Source: Sclerurus mexicanus (Eukaryota > Chordata > Aves > Passeriformes > Furnariidae). From it: DNA of 64,000 bases. Positions 10,761 through 25,200 of this stretch are shown here, one piece after another. The translations under genes were made by a program, and so were the position numbers. The stretch covers positions 620,001-684,000 of the forward strand of contig VWZF01004872.1 of assembly GCA_013396755.1 (NCBI GenBank), in the 5' to 3' direction. Under the pieces are notes generated by a model. The model saw only the letters and a list, made by a program, of their open reading frames with translations. It was not told the DNA's origin and made no database searches. How positions within the stretch are numbered: the stretch's first letter is position 1; every line of letters begins with the position of its first letter.

Positions 10761-13700
10761 TTTAACTTTATTCATTTATAACATCTTTGGAGAAATTCCA
10801 GATTCATCTTTACTGCAATATATCTAAAAAAAAAAAATGTGGATTTGAACTGTTTAAACAATCATTACTATTTCTATTTTCTGTTCTCCAAACCCAGAGC
10901 AAGTAGATTTGAAGTATAAAAACAAAAAGATCTGTTCTTTACAGTGAACCAGCATGATCATAGCATTGGCAAGGTGTTCTGCTTGATGAGAGAGGACCTC
11001 AGTGTCCTGGGCCAGGCAGACAACAGACATCTGCAAGAGCACGTGCACATCCCAGACAGAAGCACCACCTTGCATTTACTTGAACATCCTAGGTAACACT
11101 GCAAGCAGAACAAAAAAGTTATGCCTAACCCCTGAGGACTGGAAGAATTAGGACTTGATTTGTCATCTCTGTGGAAAAGAGGAAGAAATTGAACAGTTTT
11201 GTTGCCCAAAAAAACATTTGCAGATATGTAAGCTGGTTGGAAGATAATAAACTCAAACACCTATTCCTTTTAATATTTTGTTGGTGTCATTTTCAAATAT
11301 TTACAAAATTCCTTCAGTTTCTGATTCCTGTTAAATAATATTGCAGCACAGTAAGGTACATTATAGATATCATAGAATCTACAATATAGAATCATATCTG
11401 CTGTTAATAGACATCTTATACAAATACTAGTCTAAAATTTACCATACACAGGTAGGACTCATTCTAACAGAGAATAAGAAGTATTAGAGAAGATAGTCAA
11501 GGCCCTGTTTTCACACTTCTTTGACAATTTCTGGAAAACAAAACAAAAACTACCCACAATAACAAAAGAGAAAAAAAAAAGCAGAAGACAGAGTGGGAAA
11601 ATATCTTGCAAATTTACTAAATACATTGCTCCTTTTTAATAAAAACTCTCTTTTGAATGCAAAAGCAAATAATATGACACTGATAGGTTGGCATAGGCAA
11701 CAAAAGAAAGTATAAACTCCTGAGGTCTGGTTATTCCTCCTGCGGAATTTCTCTTTATAAAACCAGCTGAATTTTTGCATTTCACTTACCCTAGAAGAAA
11801 GACAAGGGAAATGTGTGCAGTCATGCTCTTCATCTATGTTTGCTATGGTCACTCTGAGAGCACATAAACTCTTCCATCCCAGAGGAAAAATTTAAAGTCT
11901 CCAATACAAACTCTGGAGAGACAGCAGACGGTCCATAAACTGTTCATTTCTCACTTATACTATTATATACTAGAGACAGAATGAAAATATTATTATACCA
12001 GTTCACAGGAGGTGTCAAGCTTCACTGAGAAAAGGAGGACAAAAGATATTACCACGTGAATGTGATTTATACTATTCAATCATGGCTAGTTAGTGATGTT
12101 GTAACTTCACTTTAGTACTGTCAGCACTTAAGTAGTAAAAATTCACTTCAAATAAAGCTGGCTATTCTCACATCCCAGACAATTTCATTTAGGACATTGC
12201 ACAAAAGTTATATCTGTGGTGAAAGCCTTGGGACTGTGGGCAGACTAACCATAAAGACAGATACATCACAACCCCTAACCCGTGATCCACAGGAATCTAT
12301 TTAGTATCTCCAGCATTCATAACGCTCTGAAAGTACTGACTGCATTTTGAGCAACTTTACAGTTGACCTCAGGATCAAAAGGAATTACTCACTTGAAAAA
12401 GGAACATTCAAATGTCTGATGCTTCACAGTATAACTTGGTGGGAAGTCACATTCACACTTTGTGTCTGCTGAAGCAAGTGAAGAGAACAGACAGCTTTAG
12501 TCTTGTGTACTTGCAGGCATGAATTGAGAGCTTGTTCTGCTAAGTGGTGCCACTGAAAAAAAAAAACTATCTGTAAAGAAGGTTAATCTAAAACCTACTG
12601 GCTCTTTCCTGGAATTTTTTCCACTGACAATAGAAGACATCAGTTCAGACCACAGCCTTGTACTATTAAGGACAAATCATCAGGATAAAAATTGGGTCCA
12701 AAATACATCAGTACAAACAACTATTACCTCAACAATATTCAACTCCCTATAACTGAATGATGTGTATACCTGCTGTGAGTTTTGCAAACATTTATTTTGT
12801 TGGCATTTTTGTTTTCTTTCAGCATTAAGTGCTGTGTCACTTACCTTATCTCTCATCCAACACACTGGCATGAAAAACAAATACATCTCCAAGCCTTCAA
12901 AAAATTCTGCATTTTCCTTTAAAACAGAATCCTGCTTACAAACTAAGTGTTTATTCTAGTGACTGAGACCTAAGCTAGGGCTGGCAAAATTATTGTCCCA
13001 AGTAACTCAGCAGTCTGAGACAGGTAATTTTTTTTCCTGTTTGCCTTCTTCAGCTCTTTAACATATTTGTTCATTTCACCTGTACTTGGGGTATGTGAGA
13101 CTATAAAGCTACTTGTCCACAAAATATGTTCATGTTGATCATACATTCTGGACTTTGGCTGGCCACAGTGGGGTGACGTAAATATGCTCTCATACAGATA
13201 CTTCCATAACAGAGAACGAAGAAAACCTACAAACCAACAGTGGTTACCAAATGATATATTGCAATTCCCCAAGTACCACTGCAAAGACAAAGGAGTCTCC
13301 CAAAACATTCAGTAACAGCCAGGCCACTTGATCAGCTCTTTAGAAAAGCAGTGTTCAAAAACACTTCTTCCAGCTACCTAAGATCTTACACTTCAAAAAA
13401 ACACAGGAAAAAAAAAAAAAGGCAGAGTACTTAGCTGAAATCATAGGTGTGCTGTAACAGAGACTTATATGACCTCTTCTGAGCCATGTGTGATACACAG
13501 CAAAATGGCTAGAAATACAGAAAAAAGTCATCTGAAAGTTCATTAATATTTTTCCAAAAGATGCTGACTTAGGATCTCATCCATTATTTTGATTGCCATA
13601 AAGAATAATTGCATAAGAAAGAAACAGGAGGAAGAGGGGAGGCTGTCTTTTTCCTGTTCACATCCATCTTCTGCTCCAGCTTTTCAGCACATCCAGCACA

Positions 13701-14099
13701 GATTTGCATATTCCCCAAGAAGCTTGTCATAATAACAGGTGAGATTCTTGCAATGCCAATGGAGCTGAATGGGGCAGCAGTCCCTGAGAAGGTTCACTGA
13801 AGTGACTCTTTGTACAGCAAGGCAGTGCCCCACCAAGAGTTGAGGCAGACAATATCCAGCATTAAAGCACTGCCTTTGGCCAACAACTTTTCCAGCCAAT
13901 TCACCTCACTAGAATGTGAGCGTATTCTCAGACAAAGCAGTGGGGTTGGGCAGGTTTTGTAAGTTGGTTATTTTGGTTGGCTTAAATCTCTTGAAATGGG
14001 TAAGTTCTCTAAGATTTAGGGGATTTAGCTGAAACGCTAGGATCATTCAAGGATGCATTCTGTTAAAAGGTGAAACAGATTGCAGTCAGCACAAAGGGT

Positions 14100-14540
14100 A
14101 CAGGATGCCTGAGAGGCTCATTTGACAATAATAGCAATGCGTGACATTGGTCAGTAGAATACAACTTCCCAATTAACATTTTATCTACTGAAGGCTTATT
14201 TAAGTTACCCCAAGCAATTTAAAAATCTACAGCTCAGTGATGTGTCAGAGAATACATGCTCTGTTATTTACAAGCCATTAAAAGTCACTGGTCCAGATGT
14301 TTCCTTCCATTTTCTGTCATAAATGTGAAGCAAAGTCATAGCAGCCAGGGGAATTAGCCTACTTCTGTACTGCTGAAATTGAGAACAGAATTCAACTCAT
14401 TATTTGTCATTAACAAAGAGGTAAAGGAAGACCCATGCTTTTCCAAAATAATAAACAGTGATGAGCACACTGCTCCATAACAAATCTATTTTTATTTTAA
14501 ATAGTTTAGCCATGGCTAAAGAGTTTGAAGGAAATTAAGC
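14100..14540. promoter_or_regulatory. Possible conserved noncoding element
   Basis: Non-repetitive, balanced sequence with short homeodomain-like cores (CCAATTAAC near 14170, CATTAAC near 14410) and a perfect 16-bp palindrome TTTAGCCATGGCTAAA at 14505-14520. No splice-flanked open frame fits it. The enhancer idea is inference from texture only. Confidence 0.15.
14505..14520. other. 16-bp perfect palindrome
   Basis: TTTAGCCATGGCTAAA equals its own reverse complement. It could be a dimer binding site; no known factor was matched with confidence. Confidence 0.6.
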
Positions 14541-15244
14541 TTCATCAAAAATCCTATTCATGCTTTCCAAATTGAAATGGATAGTCTATCATTTTACTTA
14601 TGCATCTCTTTCAGTTCTGTGCTTATGGAACAGTGGTTTTCTGATTTGTTTCTTCCAGTGTGGGCTACTGACTTCACGCTGCAGTTAAAGGCTCTTCATC
14701 TCAAAAAAAAACTTATTACTAATGCATTGTGGGATGCCAGAGCTACTGTTGAGTGTCCAGTAGCTTTAGCAGTTCATCAGACTGAAACTAGGAACACACA
14801 GCAGGTGGGACATCTGCCTGGAAAGCTACAATAGCATCAAAGACGCACACACAAATTATAATAATGACTCATTATAAACTCTTTGTGCCTCTAGAAGAAC
14901 ACATATATCACAGCTTGCCATCTTGTTATCATCAAGAATCTGAAAATGGGTGAAACATTTCCATATAAACATCCATATTTATAGGAAAGGAAGTAAATGA
15001 CAGTTAAACTATATCAAAGTAGAGGTAAAACACACAACACTGATGAAAGTTAAAAGCCTCTTGGAACTATTCACACAGATCTTTGTAAAAAGAAAAAAAC
15101 AGGAGCTCTATTTTTAGAGAAAATATGTGAATGCGGAAATCCATTTGTTTTGCAGGCATGGGCAGTTATACAATATTTGGTGGCAGTAGGAAGAGTACAT
15201 ATTTTTTCACATTTTATACTTTTTCTTCTGAAATTATTAGGACT

Positions 15245-15325
15245 GTGAATGTCCCATCCCTGGAAGTGTCCAAGGCCAGGTTGGACCTTTAAGATTCTTT
15301 CCAACACAAGCCATTCTCTGATTTA
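15245..15325 (+). mobile_element. CR1 LINE 3' fragment
   Basis: The segment carries the classic avian CR1 tail: CATCCCTGGAAGTGTCCAAG, GGCCAGGTTGGACC, then TTCTTTCCAACACAAGCC and CATTCTCTGATTT. An internal stretch of the usual tail is missing between 'ttggac' and the final part. Truncated at the 5' end, as is usual for CR1. Confidence 0.88.
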
Positions 15326-17214
15326 TGACTTTTACATACCCTAGATCATCGTATCTGTTGTCCAGAGTCCTTCTAATGTTATATTAAGGTCTAAATTTAA
15401 GTCCACATAACCTGCTTCCATTCACAGAGTCTTTTGTCTCTACCATGTTTGGAAGTGCATTCTAGCATGCTGTAAGAGCTTGTGAAAGTGAGGTGAGCCA
15501 TAGTTCACAACTGTCAGCAGGGTATTTAGAAGAACTTTATATTACAGAACACAATGGTAAAATAATTCTGAGAAATACTTAAATTATAGGAGGCTCAATA
15601 CTTAATAAAAAGTGGTAAGAAGGCTTTATTGACTGGAGGTCAGGCAAACAAAATTCTGCTTCCCTAGAGCTCGTTACTCCCAGACTGAACTAAATCCTGA
15701 AATAAAAGACAACAGTGAAGTCAAGACCACTTCAAAAAGAATTGGGCATATATCCCATCCTTAGCCAGGTCCTTCCACTCTCAAGATGGAGAGAGTTAAA
15801 CTCAGAGAAGAACTTCTGGAGGTTTATCCAAAACATGTACTTTTCTGAGGACTACAGCTTTGCAAGGGAGTGATTTCTCAGACATACCGAACAAAAGAAA
15901 ATGCTGAAAACAAAAAAACTATTAATTTAAAATTATCTCCTTTAATAAGAAGATAAACACTCAGTTTTGGAAGCAAAGTGCTACTCTTCAAGGCACCATT
16001 TACAAACCAAGGTTTTAGCAACAGTCTATCATCTTTGACTGACCCTCACCAAGAAGGTAAAGTCAAAGGGTCTCTATCTCTGATGATGATATCATGTTAG
16101 AAGAGAAATTTACAGGAGCACAGCAGCATCACTAACAGGTAGTGCAGAAAAGCCACTTTTCAAAATAATCCTTACACATAATGTTGCAATACTTCCTTGA
16201 AAAAAAAACAGCTTTCCATTGCAAAGTGTCACAGATGAATGGTGGAATGATCTCCCAGCACTCACGACAACTTCTCCAAATGGTTATGTTCACTCCAAAC
16301 AGAGTGAGTATGAAGGTGTTGAAATTGCTGCCTGTTGCACTGGTGTGTATGAATAAACATGTGCCCTAGGACAGAGGTAGTTACAGGATATTAAAGGAGT
16401 GAAATAGCATAAACACTTTTTACTTTTTATAAATACTGGCTAGTGTTACAGACAGGTAAAAACAGCACCCCAACAACAGGCTTGCCTATGGCCAGCATCA
16501 TGAGAACACCTTTCAGCCTCCTTGTCAAGGCCATTTACCAGCAGGCAGTACAAACCAATGCTTATTACTTTCACAGCTGCTTCATGCTGGATGAGAAGTG
16601 CATCTCCCCAGCTGCCTGCATACTATCATGAACACAGCACAGCAAAATCACAGTGCACACAACGGTAAACCCACTGTCACCTCAAGGGCAACTTTTGGCA
16701 AACACTCCCTTTTATATTAATCCAACTTTTCCTTCAAACACAGTTGTGATCCATTTGTTCACTGGCTTTTCCCATCTAAATTCCTCTGAATAAACTGTGC
16801 ACCAAATAAGAACTGACAACGAGCAGACATCAAAAGTGACTTAGTTCTCTGGACCACTTAACTCCTGAGAGGCAAGCACAGGAAAGGAGACAGATGCATT
16901 TCCCATGCATCAAGGTTTGTGTTTTGAAGAAAATGTTGCACTCAAGAAAGCTTTTCAAAATAAAAGTTTTAAAAGGAGAGAAGAAGGGAAAGGGACAAAA
17001 AGGGGTGCTCTGGTACTTTCTTAGAAGAGGAAGAGAGAACTCAGAGAGACAAAGAACAAGAACGAATACTTCAATACTGGGCAGCAAAGAGATAACAAAA
17101 AAGAAACCATTCTAAAAAGAAAAAAGGCATAAATCTGGAAATGACCGGACATTAAAAAGAAAGTGTGCAAACAAGGAGAGGAAATAGTAAATGATTTACT
17201 AGTCATATTTCTTC
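15326..17214. other. Single-copy DNA, no gene seen
   Basis: Open frames are all under 90 codons and unrecognised. A purine-rich stretch (about 16920-17130) makes opposite-strand open frames rich in F, S and L, which I regard as a composition effect. Confidence 0.55.
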
Positions 17215-17590
17215 ATGAAATTGGTGAAGGAGGCTATCAGCACCCAGTTCTACTTACCAACCACAAACCTCCAAGCACCACCAAGACCTGCTCTTCTCAC
17301 TCTGAAGAGCTGCCATGATGTCATGGAGCCCATGGGCTCTCCAAGGCCAGAGTGCTGGAGCCAGGACCTGTCTTCACTGTCCCAGCCAAGGGCAGGGCAG
17401 TCAGGGAGCATCAGGGCACTCCTAGCCCCAGGCATCAGACAGGTCATGACCTGCAGCTGTGCAGTTTCACCTGTGGCCACCCTGCACACCTGTGCCCTGC
17501 AGTGCCAGAGGCCATGCCCACCTTCAGCAGCTCCTTTCAAGCACTGCCCCACCACACCCACACCCCTCCCATCTCCATAACCTGGAGGAA
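17215..17590. other. Isolated GC-rich block with overlapping open frames
   Basis: About 300 bases (17280-17575) are clearly richer in G and C than everything around them, with many CAG, CTG and CCC words but few CpG dinucleotides, so this is not a CpG-island promoter. Three frames stay open across it: 121 codons (17215-17580 plus), 98 codons (17352-17648 plus) and 103 codons (17250-17561 minus). None resembles a known domain. It may be an old inserted element, an exon of a noncoding transcript or a processed fragment. Confidence 0.3.
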
Positions 17591-20031
17591 ATTTAAACCA
17601 CTGTCTCCTCTTTCTGTTCTTTATTTCTTTCTCTGGAGGTCAGAATAAAATCCAGGCAGCTGCATCTACCCAGACAAAGAAAATTATATTTTTACATATG
17701 AAAACTTATTTCCTGGTTTACTCCACAAAGCCGAATCTTTTCTCTCTTCCAAAAAGTACCTAGCATTTCAACCTGACAGTCCATGATATCCACACATATA
17801 GAGGATCTAATTCAAACAGCAGAAATTGATTTTCACCCTAATCTCACTGCATTTAACAGAAGGAGATAGTGGAACTTTTTTATTGGCAGCTTGACTGACC
17901 ACTGCTGCCAGCAAGACTTAGCAAAAGTGAGATCCTGAGGTTATAAACTAGCAGTAAGTCATCACAGGTTGCTTATCACCTGAGTTACAGTATTTTTCCT
18001 ATCACCCTTGCTGCTATCAGGTGGCCTAAGGCTCCACTACAGGGAACAATTACTGTTACTCAAAGTAATCCTGTTTCTCAGGGGAAATATAAACCGAAAC
18101 CTAAACAATATGCTTTGCTCTTACACAAATATGTGTGGCAATAAGACAAGGGAAGACAACTAAAATAATGGGAAGAAATGGGCAAAATCATAACAGTTTG
18201 AGAAGTTCTCTATGAGACATCTGCTCTTCTTTAAATGAGACAATCTGTTCATTGCAGGAGCTGCTTTTTGAAATCCAAGTTTTCTCTTCTAATACCAACC
18301 ACTTCCAGCATTACTAAAGCCTCATTCATTTCCTTTCTTCTGGCCTTTCTTGTTCTGTTTTTATGAGGCATTTTGATAGCCTAGAACAAAAAAGCTCTTA
18401 AAACTTTGGAAAGTTCAGTGCCAGTTTCCATAAAGCATTAAAATAAACTTTCGTGGTAAGAGCAATAGTTAGTGCAGTCACAATCAAAATGATATTCAGT
18501 AAGGAGTATAATTTCATAGCCCCATAAAACCAGATACAAATGTGAACTCCCTCAAGTAAGACTTATCTTTTCTTCATGTTCTTTTTTTCTACCTTTTATT
18601 CAGTTTCCAGATACCATCCTTCCTGTTGGCTTCCAGCAGCACTAGACAATAATGTGAAATTACTGTGATGTTGCCATGCATTAACAAAGCCAGTCTAAAT
18701 CACCTTATCCTGGGAAGCTGACCACAGAACTACACCCTCCTGTGATAGCAAAGTATTAATTGTTATTCTCCCTAAGAGTTAGTTAACAAGTTCCTTATTA
18801 TTAAAGAACTTCTAGAGAGAAGAAAAGCAATTTTATGAGGTCACTATCACATATTTTTTCATATAACCTATACAGACTATTCCTGTCTTATCTTGTAATT
18901 TTATTTTCTCTGTGGGATCATTTTATTTTTTCCAATAGAAAAATTGTGCATTTTAGTATCTTTTCTTTTTCCCATTAATGAGACAACAGTTATAGTTTGG
19001 GTCTATTTCCAAAGATGCAGTCTCTAAATAATACTGAGAGCAAAAAATTTAAGTGAATCAAGGTATTGAAAATGCGTGGCTTGGACTAAAAAGTCCTTTT
19101 CACCCTTACTAATCTGGTCACATCAGACTAATTTATCTCAAGTAACAGTGCCATTACAGGGATTCCTCTTACCTGTCAGATCAATATGACAAATTCAGGA
19201 AAGTAGTAACACATTTCATTAACTTGATAGGGTTTTTTACAGTTAAATAAATACATAATATCTTTGTTTACTTAATTCTCAAGCAGAATTTCCAAGTATT
19301 AATTTCATGTATTACCTTCCGCAGCAAAATTCAGACCTTCTTCTAAAAAAAAAGTCACCCTTCCAGAAGAGCAGAGATATTTCAGACAGATGCACAATAC
19401 CTCTCAGAGGAGGAACTTGGATCCACAGCATACCTCACAGGTAGGAAAGCTTCCTAGAGTAGAGAGCTGCTCTTTTCCTTATTCTTCTTTCAGTACATCA
19501 CACAATGCTGAGCTGCTCCCAACAGAACCTTCAAGAAAACTCTACATTCTTTTCATGTCAGACAAATACTTGAAGGACAATAGAATTCACACATAGGACT
19601 ATCTAGCTGCTATTGCTCTCATTTTACCTCTAATACTTATTATGGGAGAGCCACAGAGTATGAGTAGCAAGAATAGCTGTTTCTTGATGGTTGGGAACAT
19701 TTACATAACAGGAAAGCACATCACTGTGCCGTTCTTCTTCAGCAAATAATCGCCCAAAATAAGCAGGACATTCAATAGGAGAAACCCCAATCTCCGGCAC
19801 TCTTCTCTTAATATAGTCTTGTTGAAGACAAGGGTTTAGGTGGAATACAGAAAAGAAAATCCTGAATGCCTTCATTTACAGTTATTGGATCTTCTTCCAG
19901 GTCATAGATGCATCTAGTTTGGCTCAGCAGTGTTTTCGAAGATGATCTTCCAAGTATCCCTGCTTACAGTGTGCTGTCCTTCACATTAGACAGAGGTTTC
20001 AGAGAGCACATACAGAAAGCTTTTTCTTTCA

Positions 20032-20075
20032 GGGTAGGGGGCAGGGGGGGACACACCAACCCCTCCCCCACCACC
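20032..20075 (+). other. G-quadruplex motif followed by C-rich complement
   Basis: G runs of 3, 5 and 7 (20032-20034, 20037-20041, 20044-20050), separated by two bases each, satisfy a four-tract quadruplex pattern because the seven-G run can be split. The following 15-25 bases hold CCCC and CCCCC runs with CCACCACCACC, so the strand could also fold as a G/C hairpin. Confidence 0.5.
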
Positions 20076-22257
20076 ACCAAGGAGAGAAAAAAAAAATAAA
20101 ATCATCATAAGTCTGCTTTTCAGTTCTCCTACTACTGTCCCACATTATTTTCTAATACAGATGCAAGATGGGCAAATTTAAGCCAGCATTGCCAACAGTT
20201 TGAAAACAAGAAAGCCTCCACATTTGGATTAATCTTTGTCTGAAAAGGTGAACCTTTTCTAGATTGACTCAATGGGACTAACAGATCTAACTGCATAAAT
20301 AAATACCAACACAAAAACAGCACCTTGTAAATTTGGAGGAGTCACTTAAGACTCACAGTGACCCAAAACAGCCAGATCAGTTTGAAGTGGGTAACAGCTT
20401 TGACGGTACTCTGGAAAGAGCCCATCTGCTTAATAGGCTTGGTGGTTTAGCTAGATTGAAGAGAGGTATAAAAAGACAAGTGAGCCTAAAACCAAAATTA
20501 GTTGATCATGGTTCATGCCCTTTAGCAAGCACATCACTAAACACAGTTTAGAGGAAGCAAGACTTACTGTTCCATATCTAGCAAAAGCAAGTAAAGACCA
20601 TATCTGATGAATTTTACTTCTACTCACATTTTTCCTGTTCAGTGAGTAAAAAGATATACCAGCTGTAAATCTACTGTCCCACCAGTGCTATTTATGTTTC
20701 AAGACGTTATAGTTATAAGCAGCAGAAAGTGTTGTAGAGAGAACATTATTGTTGCCCCAGGTGGTAACCAAGGAATTAAAGGATAAGTTTTTCTCAGTGG
20801 ATTTCCAGACATCACAAAGAAAGATTACAAGGTTATTCTTTGTGTTTGCTTAGCCCATGCTGGAAAGTGGAGTCTTCGAGTTGTCATTAGAATATCAGAG
20901 ATAACCTAAAAACCATAATTGAGGTTAAATTCCCCCTTAAAATGACTGAGAATAAAAAAGAGCTGATCTTTGCTAGTGTAACACAACTAAAACAAGCTAG
21001 ACACATTGAAAAAAATATTAAGAATCAATTTTAAAAACCATGGAAATGCTTTTTTAAAAGAACCTATTCATTTCAGCATTTCTAGCATTAATGTCATATC
21101 ATATAAAATAAAAAAGATTTAACAAAAATGTTAAAAGTAATGCATTATCAAATGTTATTTGCAAGTTAACCAAGAAAAACTAAAGTCTCATACCAAAATA
21201 GTGACGCAGAGTACATTCATAGTCCTACTTACCAAAAATATTCAAAACAGATTAAACTAAATGCATTTTTATTTACACAAATAAGATAAATTGATCACTG
21301 AATAAAAATATCTGATAAAAACCCAGCAATTAAGAATCTTTGAAATACATTTTGTGAAATTATTCCCCCTTTATTTTACTGTGAGACAATGCACAGACAC
21401 CCATGGTGCAAGTACATCATACTATACTCAAGCAGCTATGTTGGCCAAGTGACAATGAAAGGTTTAAGTCAAGTGGCACATCGACTAGTGAAGAGTTTCA
21501 TTATGTCTCATACAGCTTCCAAACAAATAATACCTAACAATACACTGGAAAACACGCAAATTGTTTAGGATTTGAAACAAAACCCTCCCATAATCATAAC
21601 TTCCTGATGAGCAGATGAATCATGTATCACTTATGTAAAAAATCTTTTTTTTTTAATTGCTATTTTCCACACACAAATATATAGTGTCTTCTCAGTTTAT
21701 TATCAGGTAAAAATAATTATTAGTTAATATTATACCACAGTCTTCTAAAATAATTGTTCTGAGAATAAGGGCTTCTGAGACATCTTTTCATGGTTGGTTT
21801 TGGACTATTCTCTTATAATTTTGAGTCTCTTACAGAATATATTCTCCATTTTGCACAGTATTCTTTTCCTTTAAGTCTAATAGGTAGATGCAAGCAGATG
21901 CCTGAAAGTTGGCCCTCCTCTACAGGCTGTGGGGAAAAAAATACAGAAGACCCTCAAGGCTGATTCAGCTTATCGAAAGCATCCACTTAAAGCGGAGTGT
22001 GATTCACATCTTCTATATCTTTGCTCCTGATTATCAGAGCTAGTTTAAAGAAGCTGGCCAGACAAGATGAAACCCATTGTTAATGCCTTACAGCTATATC
22101 TGCATCATCAGATAGCACAGTGCAACAGGAGTGCATCTGTAGAGCATCTTGGTGCTGAAAAGTACTGCTTCCACGCTAGGTACACTTCAGGCAGAGAGTG
22201 GAAACAGCACTTCAAACTTCCTATAGTCTGTCCCCACAGGCTGAAAGTCTACTAGCA

Positions 22258-22285
22258 GCTGGAGCATATTTAGGTGTGCTCCAGC
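22258..22285. other. 9-bp hairpin
   Basis: GCTGGAGCA (22258-22266) and TGCTCCAGC (22277-22285) are exact reverse complements around a 10-nt loop. Pairing does not extend further. Function unknown. Confidence 0.55.
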
Positions 22286-25200
22286 ACACAGGAGTTTAAG
22301 CCTGACAGTTTAGTTTTATCACCAGTTTCTACAGCCCAAGACTGTTCCACAATGGGAGCTCAAAGCAGTAAGTGCAAAAACCCAGGAGGCTCAATTTAAA
22401 AGCGTGTCCTTTATCCAAACTAAACTGCTATAGATGTATCATGAGTCAGTACTTGCGTAGTTTGAAATGCAACTTTGGGTTTTCTGGCACATTCAGTCAG
22501 TCTCCTGCCATCCAGGACATTGCAATACCTTTGGTAAACTGTTCACTATCCATATCAGTGCTGCATTTCTGACCTTCATTGCTTATGTTGGAGTGTCTTT
22601 CATTAGCAGAAGTGGGGCACAGGCAACATATTGAATGGATGCCCACTACCAGCTACACTGCCAACTCTGCTGCCCCGTTGAAAATATCTTACCAGGCACT
22701 TCTGTGGTTGCATCTGACAACTTTATGGTGTTACATATATAAGGCCATCTCCCTTTCTTGCTCCACAGATGACTGATTTGACAGACAAACAGCAAAGAGA
22801 CAACAATAGTTCTGAGAGTGAAGTGAAAAGCTATTGGCATGAGTTGAGGAGTGAAAAATTCCAATGCTTCCATTTTCTCCAACACATTATTCTTGCCTTT
22901 GACCCTAATGAGTTTTTTTTCTCACTATTCAGGTTTTAAAAGCCTCTAATGAATGTAAGGGCAAAACATTTTCATTTCCAATAAGAAATCAAGCCATACA
23001 CGGTATGAGGCAAACTAAATTGAAAAGCACTCCCTGGGAACAAAGTAAAGACTAATAACAGACACACTGAATCACCTGATGGTGAATCTCTCTAGCAAAT
23101 GTCACTGCTAAATCAAGCATCCTTTGTTACCACAGGGAAGTGATTGCATGGAAAATTTAAATCTCACAAAGGGAACCATTGATTTTAGAAGATAAAGATC
23201 TACTAATAATGAACCCAGCAACAATATAACGTCACAGATATTTAGCAGTATAAACTGCATGTCTTGTATCCTTTGGGTATGCACAGCCAGCCAAAGGTCA
23301 CTCTGTTTTGTTATTCATGTCAACGCATTTTACTTAAGAGGCTCTTCTACCACCCAGAAGAAATAAATGTATTTGTAGAAATCAGCGTTTTGCACGTGAA
23401 GCACAGTCACTAACATGCTCCTTCATTTCAGGAATGCTATACATTTAAAATTTCCAATCCAATTTCAGTTGGAAGCAGTGAAATTGTTCAGGAGAGATAA
23501 AGCAGTAATTCACAATATCTTCTAGCAGAAGCAAAGACAAAATTGGTATTTCTCTCTCCTCCTGCTCCCATATCACTATTACGAAAACTTACCAAAAGGT
23601 TAATCTTCTCATCACCAGAAATAAAGGTCTGTCTGTTCCCATATCCCAAGCCTGCACTCTCACTTCCCCAATGGCTATTTCAGAACCTCCCTCCAACCCA
23701 CTCCACAGACAAAGGGAGAGCATAGTTAGGAATCACTCCTGACCCGTGAACTATCTTAAGTGAATTCACCATGTCCAGAGAGTACACAGAGAAATCCAGC
23801 CATTAAGTGCTCTGACCTTCACATCCCAGCATCTCCCTCCTCCTCTTTCTACATCATCCCTTGCACCTGCAAGTCAGAAGGGGTAAAAATGTCTCAGGTA
23901 GAACTAAGGTCCCCCTCAGTAAGGATTACATCAGTCCTCAGAAGAAGCAGATCAGACAAAGATAACAAGAAGAGACAAAGAATTTATATGCTTGCATCAA
24001 TGTGATGCTAAAACCACCTCTGCAGCCCAGTCAAGGTCTTGAACTTAGGTCAGATTAGACTGAGCTAACTACAGCAACAAGATCAACACAAGGCTGAAAC
24101 ACCTTTTCTGGAAGCTTGTGAAATTCTTGGCAGGTACCTCACGCTACTGCACTCTTGGCCAAGCCAGCTAATTTAAAGTTAACTCAGGTATGCCCTGCTA
24201 CACAATCACAACAGCAACTATGAAAGAGTAGAAAAACCCTAAATTATTTAAGTCTTTGTGGTCCAATTCCCTACTCCTTTGTATTTTGTTACTAGATCAC
24301 CAATGAAAAATGATTACTAAACATTTCAGTACTACCTCAAAGCATGTAATATATAATATACAAGTATACACAGTCCATGTGAAACAAAGCTTTGAGTACC
24401 TATTATAAAGATTCAAGGGAAGCTGAAATTAAAGGCAAAAGCTCTAATATAGCTATTTGAGAGGTTTTACATCAGTTTTCCATTGATATTAGTGTATTAC
24501 TCACAATTTACATCAGTCTAAGGAAGAACAAATACAGGCCCAAGGACTATAATGAGACCAATTCCACAAAAGGAGAAGAAAGAGAAAATTATATCAACAT
24601 AGGAATCCATTAAGCTGCCTGTGCTGAATTTGCAGCGTCGCATGTCATATTGCTGCATTTATTTCTATTACAAAACAGTTTTTAACCTACAAAAATTTGC
24701 CCTATTAAACTAAACTAGAAGTTTGAAGACTCAAATCTGTCAGAACAGTCCTGAGAAAAAGTTATTCAGAGTTCATTTTTCACAAGCAATTTGAGATTTT
24801 ACCTTGATCATTTTTAGTACTGAGGCTTTTTGCTGAACTCTACCCTAAATTAGAACTTAGAGCTTCATAAATTTTACAGAAATTTTTAGTCTATGTTATT
24901 GTCAGCTCTGTCAGACTAAAACATTTCTGTCTTCACATACAAAATAGAAAAGCTGGCAGCTGCCTCTCATACAATCAAATCCAGTGAATTACTACAGTAA
25001 GAAAGTATATTGAAATAAAGTGCATGATTCAATGTCAATTTACTCCAAAATTGCATAGAAGGACATTTGTCATCATCACTGGATCATACTAAAGCTTTTG
25101 GAACCTTATTTAGTGCTCTTTCTACTGACTGCCATAATGTGTCCCACAACCCTTTTCTTACCTCATACCAAGGCAAAAATGAAACAGAAAAAGTGACATG

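Larger units (their letters stand above)
9652..15244. other. Single-copy AT-rich DNA with possible conserved elements
   Basis: No gene seen. The stretch holds a possible conserved noncoding block (about 9840-10220), a G/T-rich low-complexity tract (10600-10760), a second possible conserved block (about 14100-14540) with a 16-bp palindrome, and poly-A runs near 11570 and 12555. The longest open frames (about 112 codons, 12970-13308 minus) have no family resemblance. Confidence 0.55.

Noticed and set aside
10466..10765. 99-codon G/F-rich open frame resembling a membrane protein
   Set aside because: It is the translation of a G/T low-complexity tract.
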